Part shown: positions 40,458 to 52,388 of the stretch, piece by piece
Layout of the letters: each line of letters opens with the position of its first letter
Numbering within the stretch: the stretch's first letter is position 1
NCBI GenBank assembly: GCA_905250025.1
Contig: CAJNOJ010000118.1
Location: forward strand, 243,055 to 307,054
Direction: 5' to 3'
Origin: Adineta ricciae
Lineage: Eukaryota > Rotifera > Eurotatoria > Adinetida > Adinetidae
Length of the DNA: 64,000 bases
Translations under genes and position numbers: made by a program
Notes under the pieces: generated by a model
What the model saw: the letters and a program-made list of their open reading frames with translations, nothing else
Databases searched by the model: none
Told to the model about the DNA's origin: nothing

Positions 40458-41906
40458 TTAATACAAACTGTCCGTTGTTGTTTTCGAACACCATCGTGAT
40501 ATTTTCAAATAATCTAAGACAATCTTCAATGCTTCGTTACTGCCAATTCGTTCCAATGCTAACAGTGCATTTCCATTCACATAGCGATTCGGATCAAAGT
40601 GAAGTGCATTCTTTAGAGCATTAGTTGCTTCATTTGCCTTCGAACCAAGTTTAGCTAATGACAGTGCAGCAGTGAATCTTACATGTGATGCATCTTTTGA
40701 ATCTTCTTCTTCACTGCGATTACTAACCATCTCAATTAAGCATCGAACAACTGAATGGTGATCATATTCTTCATTAGATTGAATATTTCCCAGTGCTTCA
40801 CAGCAATACAGTTTAACTAACTGTGATTGACTTGTTTTCATCACATGTATTAACATTGGTATTGCTTCCAATGCAACAGATCCCATTTCTGAAAAGATGA
40901 ATGCAACGCACAATGCTTGATTTTCATTTTGCGCTTCTTTGTCCAGCATGATCTGCAGTTCTTTAATGGCATCCTTACTAAATCGGCAAGCTGTCAGTGC
41001 ATAAGCTGCTTCGTAACGAACTATTGCTTCGTGATGATGCAACTGTTTGATGAGGGTACGATACTGATTGTTCAGAGCAAGATTGTATGCTGCGTTGAGA
41101 CGCACCATTCCATCTTTATCATGCAGTTTTGTTTCCCATTTAGACGTTTGTTGATCAGTTCTAGATGCTGATGGCGTGTTTGTTCCACCCAATAGCCAAT
41201 TCCAAATGTGCTTGACAATTGGCTGTAACAGACCAGCATCGGCTGCATCATACGATGCATTAGATGGATCATGATTCCACGTTGGTTTTGTTGGTTCGTC
41301 TAGCCGATTGAACTGAAATTTAAACATGAAACGATTTGTATGTGCTGTTTGATTGGCTGTTCCTTTGTGTACAATATCATAATGAATGAGAACGACTGTT
41401 CCAGCGGAGCAAACCATACGAACATCGTTTTGTGGATTGTTTTCGGATGCTTCGTGATGTTTGACAAGATATTGTGTTTGAGGTTTGATAGCAGTTGGGC
41501 CCGTTTCAAGTGTTGTATGTTGGGGATAATACATGGCCATGACATATCGTAGCTGGTGATGACGAAGCGGTTTCTGATAACCAAAATAACTATCTTTGTG
41601 CCACTGTTGATCGCGAGTGTTAGGTTTAGTTAAGTGAGGATGTCGATGAGGTTGCATAGTATAATTTGCACCTAATAAACTGATCAATGCTCCGTGAACA
41701 AGTGGATCATTGAATACTTGCTGAAGTTGAGGAAGTTTTGGAAGAAGATTGTTGCCTGGATTACCTCCTCTGGCAAAAATGGATGAAATTTCCGCGTAGA
41801 TTGATGAGTGGAAGTTATCATCGAGAGACATTGGCTGGAGAACTAAATATCCATCGATTAAAAACTGTTGTAGCTGTTTGTCTGTCAATAACAACGGTGA
41901 ATTCAT
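40458..41906 (-). CDS. PhyH-like dioxygenase with HEAT-like repeats (copy B)
   Basis: 482 residues from the ATG at 41906 (the same start as copy A; the frame is open further upstream only to a TTG). HxD ('QQWHKDSYF'), distal His ('HYDIVHKG') and the Arg segment ('TNRFMFKFQFNR') are unchanged. One codon is missing relative to copy A in the acidic 'SEEEDSKD' stretch. Intact, so both copies could be expressed. Confidence 0.82.
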   Translation of the reverse strand: MNSPLLLTDKQLQQFLIDGYLVLQPMSLDDNFHSSIYAEISSIFARGGNPGNNLLPKLPQLQQVFNDPLVHGALISLLGANYTMQPHRHPHLTKPNTRDQQWHKDSYFGYQKPLRHHQLRYVMAMYYPQHTTLETGPTAIKPQTQYLVKHHEASENNPQNDVRMVCSAGTVVLIHYDIVHKGTANQTAHTNRFMFKFQFNRLDEPTKPTWNHDPSNASYDAADAGLLQPIVKHIWNWLLGGTNTPSASRTDQQTSKWETKLHDKDGMVRLNAAYNLALNNQYRTLIKQLHHHEAIVRYEAAYALTACRFSKDAIKELQIMLDKEAQNENQALCVAFIFSEMGSVALEAIPMLIHVMKTSQSQLVKLYCCEALGNIQSNEEYDHHSVVRCLIEMVSNRSEEEDSKDASHVRFTAALSLAKLGSKANEATNALKNALHFDPNRYVNGNALLALERIGSNEALKIVLDYLKISRWCSKTTTDSLY

Positions 41907-42646
41907 TGTTGCGCTTGTATTACGATATTGTGAAATGGTGGAGCAATGACAACTGCGCAACTTGTTCTTTCACCATTTTCTACACGTGGCGATAAAAAAA
42001 AATTTATCGAATTTTCGTAATGTAAGACATGTGTCATGATAGATAAACACAAGAATAGGCCATTGAACTGTGCATTTTACGATGCAGTGTTGTACTCGTC
42101 GATATAGTAGTTTGACAGATAAAATAGATGAGGAACACAGTGTAAATGACTCATCGTAATTGCATGATGTTATCGTAACAAAATACGGCCAACCGTTGAC
42201 TTGTTCTTTTTTTTCTAATTATCACGGAGTTAATATTCAAATTAGCTGGTAAGATGTCGAAGAACACATACTTATTCCAAAAATCAAAAAGCATGACCAA
42301 GTACCGTAACCACATATATGTGTGGTTTGAGGTGGCATTTCTTTCCTCTACGCATATGTCGCTAGTTTGACATAATGTGCATCATTAATATCAAATTGAA
42401 ATGAAATCATTTTCTGCTTGCAACTAATATAGAAGTAATGGAATCCATGTTGAGGATATGCGTGTGTTAAACTACACTAAATACCCATATCCTCTCTCTT
42501 TCTTTATTAACGTATTGTAATTAACTTTAAAAAAAAAGAAATAATACGCAGACTGCGCATTTTAGTGTCTTTCTTTATTCTAAAAACAAATGATAACTAT
42601 ACTGGATAGTTATCATTTTCAAAACAGGAAATTGTTTGTAAATTAT
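41907..42646. other. Intergenic with two hairpins
   Basis: Homologous to 28555-29287. Hairpins at 42543-42561 and 42588-42618 correspond to those of copy A. Confidence 0.35.
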
Positions 42647-43399
42647 CTAACTAGTTGTTACACCGAATCCGATTGGGACTCCTTGTATTCCACCTAATTG
42701 ACCACCCATAGGCGAACCACCCATCGACATTCCTCCCATTGGCATACCACCCATAGACATGCCACCCATAGGCATTCCACCGGCAGGTATACCACCCATA
42801 GCCATGCCACCCATAGGCATTCCACCGGTATACATACCACCAGCAGGAAATCTGCCCATAGGTATTCCACCGGCAGACATACCACCGCTAGGAAATCTTC
42901 CCATAGACATACCACCCATGGGCATTCTACCAATAATTGAGCTGCCTACGGGCGTTCCACCAACAGGCATTCCTCCCATAGACATTCCTCCCATGGGCAT
43001 TCCACCAACAGGGATACCTCCCGTACCACCATTCATAAACTGTTCATAAGCTCTGCTAAATTCTGGCGCCAACGGAACATAGATGTTCATGGTGGCTTGA
43101 TTATCGAATCCTCTATGAGAGCCGTATCCAAATCCTGAACCAGCTGCAGGCGCAATAGATCTTGCAAGAGCACCATACTGGGATCTTGCAGCGGCGCCAT
43201 ATTGAGGTCTTGCTACAGCGCCGTATTGAGGTCTTGCTGCAGCGCCATATTGAGGTGCTGCAACAGCACCATATTGAGGTCTTGCTACAGCGCCATATTG
43301 AGGTGCTGCAGCGCCATATTGTGGCCTTGCGATCACTCCACGACTATCATGGTGAAGTTTTCTGTGTTTTTGAAATTTATTGACAGCAACTGAAGCCAT
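42647..43399 (-). CDS. Low-complexity PQYGAxAR / GGMPMGGMSM repeat protein (copy B)
   Basis: 250 residues, open. Differs from copy A in the number and phase of both repeat tracts: additional 'APQYGAV' units near the N-terminus and a rearranged 'RFPAGGMYTGGM' section near the C-terminus. The unique middle ('MNIYVPLAPEFSRAYEQFMN') is unchanged, which suggests it is the constrained part. Confidence 0.65.
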   Translation of the reverse strand: MASVAVNKFQKHRKLHHDSRGVIARPQYGAAAPQYGAVARPQYGAVAAPQYGAAARPQYGAVARPQYGAAARSQYGALARSIAPAAGSGFGYGSHRGFDNQATMNIYVPLAPEFSRAYEQFMNGGTGGIPVGGMPMGGMSMGGMPVGGTPVGSSIIGRMPMGGMSMGRFPSGGMSAGGIPMGRFPAGGMYTGGMPMGGMAMGGIPAGGMPMGGMSMGGMPMGGMSMGGSPMGGQLGGIQGVPIGFGVTTS

Positions 43400-44836
43400 T
43401 TCTTCGTTGTGCGATTGCTAGTTGACACTTATACAAATAGAAATGATTACTGTATTTGATTTTACCTATGTATACATATAGGAGGCAGAGACAGAAAGAG
43501 AGAGAGAGCAGAAAAAGAGAGTCACGCAAGGTCACGCTTTATCATTTATCTGGAACAGCGGGGTATGTAATTTTTGGCATACAGGTATTGGTTTTATGTG
43601 GTTGAGAAATATGTAGAGATAGGTAAGCTGTTCGTTTAAATAGATTTCAAAATCGATAAGAAAAATATCAAAATATGAAATGAATAGAAATCAAAGTGTA
43701 ATTATTCTCGTGATTAAAAAAATATAAAACTGTATCGTATAATAAAATAGAAAGTGACGAAGCGAAGAAAGAAAAACCAATATATAAAAATGCGTATCAT
43801 TATTAATATTTTTGAGTGATTTGCACTGACTAGAAAAATATCAAAATGCACATGTGTAGTCTGAGCTGTGGCAGACGATTATTTTATTTGACAGTTAATT
43901 TATATGTTTTCGACCGTATAAGCACAAATGTCGATACAGTTTAAGAAAAAAGGAGATTGAAGCTCATTAATTTTGTATTATGATCAGAAGTGATTATCGA
44001 TATCAGTCTCGTGGGCATAGACATCGTTACACATAAAAGTCCGTATATGCATAAAGTTATAACTCTTAATGATATTCTCTCGAGTTAGATAGATAAGGAA
44101 ATGTACTCACTGGTAACCATAGTAAATAAATCGACGAAATTTCAAAAAAATATAAAGAAAATTTAAAATGTTGTGTAGTACGATTTGAAAGAAAACAACG
44201 AGTAGCACAGTCATTTACTTTACTATTATGGATTTTGGTTATGCGCACGATATTGATACGAATCTACTTGACGCGAAGCAGAATTCATCATTTTGTTAAA
44301 TAGTGTTTCGGTTTTTTCAGTCATTCTAGAAACTGCTAGTATTCATCACATTCTCGTTTGCCATCAACTTTGCCAAGTTCGAGAATTATCCTATGTTGAC
44401 AAAATGCAAATTGTTTCTAATGCATCAGCCGATGACCCATGTTAGGATAATAATTCTATCGCTGAATTCGTAGTGTTGTCATCAAATTGTTCTTTATAAG
44501 AATGAAACTTCGTTTCTACCGCCAATATTCAACGTTTTGTTAGAACTGACTCCCGGCAAAGGATATCAGTAATTGCTTTTCCACAATTGAATACTTGATT
44601 TTGGAAGCGTGTTATAATTTAACGAATGTTGCCTTTGATTGTTGACAACACGACTGGCAGGCCATTTTTGATACTTCTATTTATTTGAGAAAATGTATGT
44701 TTTCAAAATCAATCGGTGCATTTAATAAACGCGATAATATATCATTGACATTTATTTAGTTTTATATTCATTTATGAATCTGCTCGAGAGAATGTGGTAG
44801 TTTATTTTCCTTGATCTTACTTTCTTGAGTTCGACA
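43400..44836. other. Intergenic 1.4 kb
   Basis: Homologous to 30020-31453, including the GA-rich run at about 43486-43510. No gene. Confidence 0.3.
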
Positions 44837-45987
44837 ATGCCGTGGCCTTCAATGTGTTTTAGTAGCAGTGTGATACTATTCTTCTGGTCAAAGATTCAAT
44901 GACAAAAGATATACTTGATAAAAATTTTAATCGACTTGATGATGTGTCTATCGATGATGCATGGATGTGTTATCTGGTTTTGACGTTTTTCCATGGTTTT
45001 CTTCGAGTACAATTTACTTCGAGTATTCGCTAGAGAACCTAGTTTGATGGCTACAACTTCGATTAATTACACTTTTTCTAATTATATTCAAACTCAATTA
45101 GTTTATGCATGCGACATGATTAAACTGGGGAGATATTCTTCTTGTAATGTCGACATTTATTATCATCTGCTATCCGGTGAGTTGTTTTGGTTATTCGATC
45201 AGAACTATACACAACTAGGACAAGTTTTGAAGCCAATGCTATATGAAGACAAAGGTGGTACCAATCAATATCCAACATGTTTTGTTCAGCACGAAACTGA
45301 TGCGATCGCTTGTAGGAAAAGAGTTTGCTTCAGTCGTCAAATTCTAAACGAAACTAGCAATACTCTGTTTAACTGTGGAATACCGGCATCACATTCAATT
45401 GATCGAGATAAAGACAACGTGAGGGTGATATTCAATATTCGAACGCAATTGTGCTTATATGACATGCAATACTCTGAAATATTCTATACATGCAACATAG
45501 AGAAATGCAATGGGCAAGATACTCTTGATCAAATATCAACTACGACATACGTAATTTACAAGCACCTTTTTATTTAAACCATACTAAATTTTCATCTACC
45601 TACTGTCAAACTTCATCCGGAGTGTCAACTAGTTTAACGACATAAAGCACAACGAGGTAGATATTGAGGAAACGATCAGATAGATCATTTGAAATTGTTT
45701 TTGTTTCACAATTACTGTTCGCTTCTCTTAGTACTACAAAATCACGTACAACAACACGAACGAGCACTACTCGCTCACAATCAGCGATTGCAATTGAAAA
45801 ACGTCAAATCACTACGTTCGACAAGATTACGACATCGGTGAGCAGCACTATACAACAATCAAGTGTTGTGATGTCTAGCGCAATACCGTCGACAATGCCT
45901 ATGACGACAATTCAGCCAGCGAAAAACACGGCTATTCGTCTTCGAGAACATCTCATTTTAATTTTCCTCACTTCTTTGCTTCTATGA
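44837..45987 (+). pseudogene. Ser/Thr-stalked extracellular protein, copy B (broken)
   Basis: Relative to 31454-32635 this copy has a 2-nt insertion near 44872, loss of about 20 nt near 45030, a 16-nt deletion near 45537 that shifts the frame, and an in-frame TAA at 45643-45645 in the stalk. The longest remaining ORF (44993-45577) covers only the central Cys-rich part. Exon 2 (about 45734-45987, stalk plus hydrophobic tail) is still readable. If the 5' part is not really coding, the two 3' lesions still prevent a normal product. Confidence 0.7.
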
Positions 45988-46282
45988 AAGTTTAGCGCTA
46001 GAGCAGATATATTTAATCATCTGATAGTCACATGGATTGTTTGTCTCTCTGATCATGGCCAATAAGCGAAAAACAGTATCCAATAAAAATAACGCGTCGA
46101 AATAGTCGTCACGTGTATTATGCATATTCGATTTCTTTTCACTAAACAGAGGTGTGTGCATCCAAACGGACGTATACAATTAAGTAAGTTGGGCACAATT
46201 TCGTATTTTATACACAGTCGAACGCCGAATATTTCATAAACAGGTGACGTGTTGCTGCTTACTTCCTTTTTGAAAGAACACA

Positions 46283-47510
46283 ATGTCGAGCGATGAAGAA
46301 ACAAATCCTCGCTGTAGAATGGATGAAAATGATATTCGTGCACTAAGCGAGTCTCAAGTAACACTTCGAAAGGAAGTTGACGAACTCAAAGTGCTCTGTA
46401 AGGTGCTTCAAAGCGAGATTCATTCACTCAGAGATCAGTGTGCAGCATTACGCAGCGAAAATCAACAATTCCGAGAAAAGTTTCAGCAAGTTGAAAGTCG
46501 AGGTAAATGAGTTTTAGTTTCCTTTTTATTTGTACTATATTTGGTTCAATTTAGTCCCGTTACAGAGTATGCTGAGAATATCCAATATAAATGTTGATAC
46601 AGAATGGGTAGCAAACGGTATTGTTGTAGCTGGAGCAAGCGGACCCGGTAGCGCAATAAATCAATTGTGGGAACCGTACAGTGTATGCATTGATGATGAC
46701 GACCAAACTATTTATATTTCTGATTGTAATAACCATCGCGTTATTGCATGGAATTTGAACACACAGATTGGCCACGTAGTTGCTGGCGGAAATGGAAAAG
46801 GCATTGGAGCTAATCAACTAAATTCTCCAAGAAATGCCATTCTCGATAAGAAAACTGACAGTCTCATAATCTGCGATTATGGGAACAGACGAATCGTACA
46901 GTGGCCTCGTCAAAATGGTAAATATGGGCAAACAATTAAGTCAAACATAGAGTGCTATGGAGGCTTCGCCATAGATGACGATGGATATCTCTATGCCTCT
47001 GATTTTGTAAAGAATAAAGTTATACGTTGGAAAGAAGGAGAAAGTGAAGAGACAATCGTAGCCGGAGGGAATAGAGACGGCAATGCCTTGAATCAGTTGC
47101 ATAGTCCTACTTTTATATTCGTCGATCAGAATCGTTCGATTTACGTCTCTGATAAAGATAATGACCGTGTTGTCATGTGGCCAGAAGGTGCAAAAGAAGG
47201 CATTATTGTCGCTGGCGGTCATGGTAAAGGAAATGATGCAATCCGTTTGAAATATCCATATGGAATAGTCGTCGATCGACTTGGTACTGTTTACGCGGCA
47301 GATTCGTGGAATAATCGAATAATGCGTTGGAAGAAAGGAGCTCAAGAGGGCAGCGTGATGATCAGTGCAAATGGCAGGGAAGACCAACTAAATCCACTTG
47401 ATTACCCCATTCACTTAGCGTTCGACCGAGATGGTTCTGTCTACGTTGTTAATCAGAAAAATCATCGAATACTGAAATTTTTAATCGATTCTTCCCGTTC
47501 ATCTTCATAA
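46283..47510 (+). CDS. Coiled-coil NHL-repeat protein (copy B)
   Basis: Exons 46283-46502 and 46555-47510 with a 52-nt intron (donor gtaaat; copy A has gtgaat), 391 residues. Starts 'MSSDEETNPRCRMDENDIRA', 12 residues longer than copy A because the 23-nt stretch holding this ATG is present here. Coiled coil and NHL propeller are as in copy A, with scattered substitutions. This longer start is probably the ancestral one. Confidence 0.78.
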
Positions 47511-48442
47511 ACATCAATATCAATATCTACTCTGAGAAACAGTTATTCAGCAACTTATTCATGCGTTAGTTTTCCTAGTTTTTTTTTCTTCTTCTTTTTC
47601 AATGTATCAAATATTCTATATATGCCTATCCATTGTCAAACAAAGTATTTTAGACGCAACTATATCTCTCCGATTGCCAACGCGGTAAAAGCTTTGTTTG
47701 GCGTATGTCACTGTTAATCATGATCATTCGAATTAGACACACGAACTGAAAAAGTATAATTTTCTATCATAGTAACTTCATAATAAATTGTAATACTTTC
47801 AATTAAATCAAGAATTAGAAAAGTGTCACTTATCAGCAAACTTGTGACTGAGTTTTCGCAAACGATGTGCTCATAACTGACCTGTAATTAGCAACTGTTG
47901 CTTTTAACTACTAACACGAAGTCTTGACAAATGTTCAAGAAATATTACCTGTTCCAATCCGTTCTTTCACCGTACTTCAACCACCAAAATGCATAGGAAT
48001 GTATTTATTGGAACAAGTGTTAAAAAAAAGCATTTCCTTTTTCTTCCGATATTTTTCTATCTTAGTTGTATCTACGTACATGAGGAAGGAAAACGAGAGA
48101 CGCGAGATCCGGTTGGCTGATGTTGTAAGTGTGCTGCATTACAGAAGATTTCACTCTAGTCATTATGACTTGGCAAGATTAATACGGATTAGTTTTTCAT
48201 TGATAAGCAAATATATTTTCTCGAAGCATGTTTGTCTTTGACATCGATATTGATGATGCAGCAATTTTTGAAGCATCATCGTACTTTCTAGTGCATTTTA
48301 TTCTGATGAAATGTTCTTAGATGCTAATGTATCTATGGAAATTTTGCCTAGGATCTTTCTGACTGGAAATGTTATTAGCAGTTGAAAAGTTTTATATAAA
48401 TCTTAGGTCGTTTTTTGACTATTTCATGAGAAATCGTGCCTA
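47511..48442. other. Intergenic 0.9 kb
   Basis: Homologous to 34135-35036; the TTG-started ORF at 47924-48241 is not called. Confidence 0.3.
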
Positions 48443-49623
48443 ATGGTCATACCTGCTTGTAATCCATTGATTCCATCAATCATAGTGACTATATTCAATC
48501 TTTATCATCTATTGAAAGATTAAGCACTGCGCACGGGTCTCAATAATCATTTTATTATCTGCCTATTACTTTGTATACTTATCGAAGAATTGAACGACCT
48601 CACCTGGAATATTTATTTCAATTGTACACAGATGACAATGATAGCCACACCTGTGTTTTGTATCATTTGGATATTCACTAGTTCAGTGCTCATTGTCTCA
48701 ATTTATCTGTTGATGACCTGGGAAGCAGTGGAACGATAGATTTTCATATTTCATTCGGCTCAGTTTGCAACAAAAATGAAACATTTTTATTTTCATTATT
48801 TGCCTTTGATCATATGTTTTCTCTGGCCTCTTCTTTACTACACAGTTCTATTCCTTATCACATCTTGTACCGATCAATTCGATTATCGTATCCGACTCTG
48901 TAATCGTTATTCGTGTGTTCTATCAGCGATATCGTATTCGTTAACAAATCGATTGGATAAATTACAAAAAACTAGTAGGACAATTATTACCAATCTCGTT
49001 TGTTTATAGTGTAATAGGCCTTCCACCAATGAGTTTATACGCAGCTTATGCCATTGACCTATCACGAAGTATAGCAATAGGCTATTATAGCGATAGTATT
49101 GTTTACTTCGTTTGCAACAGTTATGTCACTACCAGATTTGCAGGTCAAATGCAAAAATGCGATTCTGCTTTGACGGAGACGATGTCTTGTGTTTCCTGAA
49201 ATAATGACAATTACTCGGTTACGACATCAACGTCGGACTGCATTATCAGCAATGCGTTCTTGAGGGTGAACAATTCTACGATTGCAATCGATAGAGCGCA
49301 CCGTATTTTACCTGGAATCTATGTTGGGACCACGCTAAGTAGTACGGAAACGAATCAGTCTAGAATTTGTCAGAATTATCATGTTTTTCACAGTTCTGTT
49401 TTGGTTTTTGAAGGGAAACCTAGGCGATTTTTGGAAATTTTGTCATTAGAATCGATGGAGCACATCGAGTTCTACTGAAAATCAGTGAGATCATAGTTGG
49501 AACGCACGTCTGAACGAATAAATCCTGAAAAAAACTCGAATCGGGTGCTAAGATAACTTACATCTCGTTTTCAAATCAGTTTTGTAAAACTAATATGTAT
49601 TGACTGTTTTCTTATGTATTATA
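48443..49623 (+). pseudogene. Rhodopsin-family GPCR, copy B (pseudogene)
   Basis: Aligned with 35037-36086, this copy has a 21-nt in-frame deletion after the fifth codon, a CAA-to-TAA nonsense change at 48521, a TAG at 48737 in the ERY region, a 101-nt frameshifting deletion near 48911-48918 between two ATTCGTGT direct repeats, a deletion of about 23 nt near 49100 between GTAT repeats, and an insertion of about 290 nt near its 3' end. Several lesions together show an old loss of function while copy A stays open. Confidence 0.85.
49256..49543. mobile_element. About 290-nt insertion in GPCR copy B, class unknown
   Basis: Present in copy B and absent at the same place in copy A (about 35991-35995). 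The flanks resume cleanly at 'GTGCTA-AGATAAC'. It has no clear terminal inverted repeats and no certain target-site duplication, so the element type is undetermined; an insertion by another mechanism is possible. Confidence 0.45.
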
Positions 49624-50373
49624 TATAAAGATCTACTAGGAAACTTGTCATTCCATTGAATAATACAGAAATATACCTTATAAAGCCACTGAAACAGAAC
49701 CTCCTACAATTATAGTCCATCCAATTCTGTTCATCTTATCAAGCCTTTCTTTAGCCTGTTTTGTGTCATTCGAATGATGAAACGATTATGGAGCGTACCC
49801 GTCCAAATCAATGTCCAAAATCGTGAATGCACCGCTCTTGGTACAGCAAGACGAATTGGAAATTCTGTAATAATCAGATAGCTTGTATTTTGTACACTGC
49901 AAATAAATGATGAGTTTTGCTATGGTATAACTTTTAATTAGTATGAACGTGTTCAATAAGGTATAAGTCGAAGTGAAAAACGAAAAGTTAAACAGGTAGA
50001 TTAAATACTACGTAATCTGTTCAAATAGCTATTGCTCGAACATTAATTCGACAATCAAAAATTCTCTTCTTTGATGAAGGTATAAAAATGATTTTAAATA
50101 GAAAACAATTGTAAATATGAATCATTTCATTATATAATAACTAGTGCGTTGAATAGTGAAAGTGAAAAAAATTCTACAAGAAGTATTAAATAGAGCTCAA
50201 TAAAATCAACGAACATTAATCACAATTGCACATCGTTTATAAATAATACAAAATGATGATGTTTTATGTGTATTACATAAAGGAAATAGTGCGTTGAAAA
50301 CGGTACATATTAAAGAATTACTCGCAATAAACGGACGTTATCAACGATTAGGTTATTAGAAATGAAAATAAAT
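49624..50373. other. Intergenic
   Basis: Homologous to 36087-36718 with several small insertions. No gene. Confidence 0.3.
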
Positions 50374-51351
50374 CTATGTAATAATAATAGAATAATCATC
50401 CGTTGAAATAGAATCAAAACCACCACCCTTAAAAATAGGGAACATCTTTGCTAGTGGACCATTTTTAATCCGTATTATTGTTAATATTTGTGTAGTTTGA
50501 AAATTTTTACTATTAAAATACAATTGTTCAGGTATCCATTTAAAACAAGTTTTACATTGTGTAACTTTCCATCGAATTCGAACCGTATCATTTCCATTAA
50601 TTCGATGTGGAGGAGCAGTAAGAGAAATATGAATATCTGAACTTCGATTAGAATCTATTGTAACTGCTTCGGGATTATATATAATTCCAAGATTTGCATC
50701 TTGGCATACAACAGACCAATTTTTTGGTATTAAATCAAAATATTTCTCATCTGGTTTTCCTATTGATATTATTTTATAATTTGTTATTTCTTGAATAACT
50801 TGCATTCCATAACGAACAACTACAGTAGATCGAAGTGGAATTTCTGTATTCTTTTTAAAATAAATTTCTTCACATGGTAAAATTTCTTTATCTTCCAGCA
50901 TACATGTTTCATTTGAATACCAGTAATCTTCATCTATAGACGAAGCATTCTTCGAATGTATCATTCCAGAATTGAAGTTTATATAATTTTTTATTTCAAA
51001 TGAACTTTCATTAACCCACCAATGCACTGGAAAATCATTAAAATTTTGTTCACCATATTTCCAATATGTTCCATATTGACAACCAAGTGATGGAGGAGTT
51101 TGTAATAATAATTGAACGTAATATTTTGATTGTGGTGAATCGGGAACTGCATATGGAAAATGTTGCATTACAAAAGATGTATGCTGTTCTGTTGAAGTAT
51201 AATTAAGTGTTTGATAAGCTCGTTGATTTATTTCATCAATTGCTACTATTAAACCACCATCTGATGAAAAAACAACTTGACGTGGAAAATAAGGTTGTGT
51301 ACAATCTCCGAAATAAGACCACAGAGTCAATAATATTAAACACGAATGCAT
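50374..51351 (-). CDS. Secreted glycoprotein of unknown family (copy B, complete)
   Basis: 325 residues with a signal peptide (about residues 1-17, 'MHSCLILLTLWSYFGDC'). The mature protein has about eight cysteines and at least six N-glycosylation sequons ('NESS', 'NETC', 'NRSS', 'NDTV'). Pairs such as 'CKTCFKW' suggest disulfides. No transmembrane tail, so it is probably secreted. I recognise no family. Two incomplete relatives occur: 36719-37541 (cut by an N) and 52389-52673 (5' part only, cut by an N). Confidence 0.65.
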   Translation of the reverse strand: MHSCLILLTLWSYFGDCTQPYFPRQVVFSSDGGLIVAIDEINQRAYQTLNYTSTEQHTSFVMQHFPYAVPDSPQSKYYVQLLLQTPPSLGCQYGTYWKYGEQNFNDFPVHWWVNESSFEIKNYINFNSGMIHSKNASSIDEDYWYSNETCMLEDKEILPCEEIYFKKNTEIPLRSTVVVRYGMQVIQEITNYKIISIGKPDEKYFDLIPKNWSVVCQDANLGIIYNPEAVTIDSNRSSDIHISLTAPPHRINGNDTVRIRWKVTQCKTCFKWIPEQLYFNSKNFQTTQILTIIRIKNGPLAKMFPIFKGGGFDSISTDDYSIIIT

Positions 51352-52387
51352 TTTTTGAGTTTCGAACTAATTTAAAACGTATCACTTTGTATATGAAAGA
51401 AACTGAATCGTCATGAAAGAATAAGATGATATTTTTATCTTTACAGTGTCATATTATTATTTCACTGTTGCACTTTTCTTTTGTCGAATAAAATTACGTC
51501 TTTATCTTTCTTTAGCCAAATTTTGAACGACCTATTTTTGTCGATATTAAAAGTATTGTCAGATCGATTTGGATACAAATTACCATACACGAGATTCAGA
51601 TCAGTTCTAATAAAATATTTCTAGGGCTACATACCTATTTTTAGCAAAATGAATGTGACTTTACTACACGAGAAAAATGAATAAATTGCTTTTGCTTCAA
51701 CGGGGATAGGGGTATCCACTGTGCTCGTAATACAAGGAGAACCATAACACATTTCTTTTGTGAAAAATGAGCAAAATTCAAGTAATACTAGAAACTTCTA
51801 CAGAAAACTACTTGTTTCCATTTATTCTATTGAATTATGGAATTTTCCAACGAATTCAGTGCGTGATTGTTTGAGAGCACTACAATAAGATATATCATGT
51901 TCCATATGTGTATGTTTATACGTTCTTTGTTTCTCTTTTTTCTTTCTTGCCCTAAGTAAATTCGTTGTACATTTATAAAGTCATTATTTTATTCTGTCAC
52001 TAAGAACTATCTAGATTGCTATATCATCTTTTTCTTTACTTTTTTCCATTTGTATACAGATGAAGAAGAACGAAGGTGATGTAGTTTGTTATTCTTTTCG
52101 CTTAGAATAGCTAATGATAAATGTCATTTACGTAGTACTTCTTTCTACCGATATCGTTTTATCTATTTTTTTTGTGCTTTTGCGGACAAAAACAAAAGTG
52201 GTCTATATATGAACCACTGGCTAAGAAACGGTCAAATGATTCGTTAGTGTCCTATTTTTGCTAATATATCTATATACAACATGTCCTGATGGATATACTC
52301 TTAATCTGAATCATTACCAAAGGAAATGTTTTTCATTGTCTATATTATTACTGTTTACAATGTGAATATCAAAATCAACAAGTTTAT
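51076..52387. repeat. Overlap block with 52389-53264
   Basis: The end of this contig reappears after the N as 52389-53264, shorter by about 436 nt because most of 51.42-51.93 kb is absent there. The ends match exactly at the N (CAACAAGTTTAT). Confidence 0.85.
51352..52313. other. Intergenic, T-rich
   Basis: Upstream of the secreted-protein gene. No coding signal. Confidence 0.3.
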
Positions 52388-52388
52388 N
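52388..52388. other. Scaffold gap (single N)
   Basis: Joins two overlapping, diverged sequences. Confidence 0.95.

Larger units (their letters stand above)
37543..51196. repeat. Long direct repeat, copy B (13.65 kb)
   Basis: Collinear homologue of 24188-37541, about 300 nt longer mainly because of an insertion near 49256-49543. Continues past the end of copy A to the N at 52388. Gene order and strand are identical. Confidence 0.9.
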
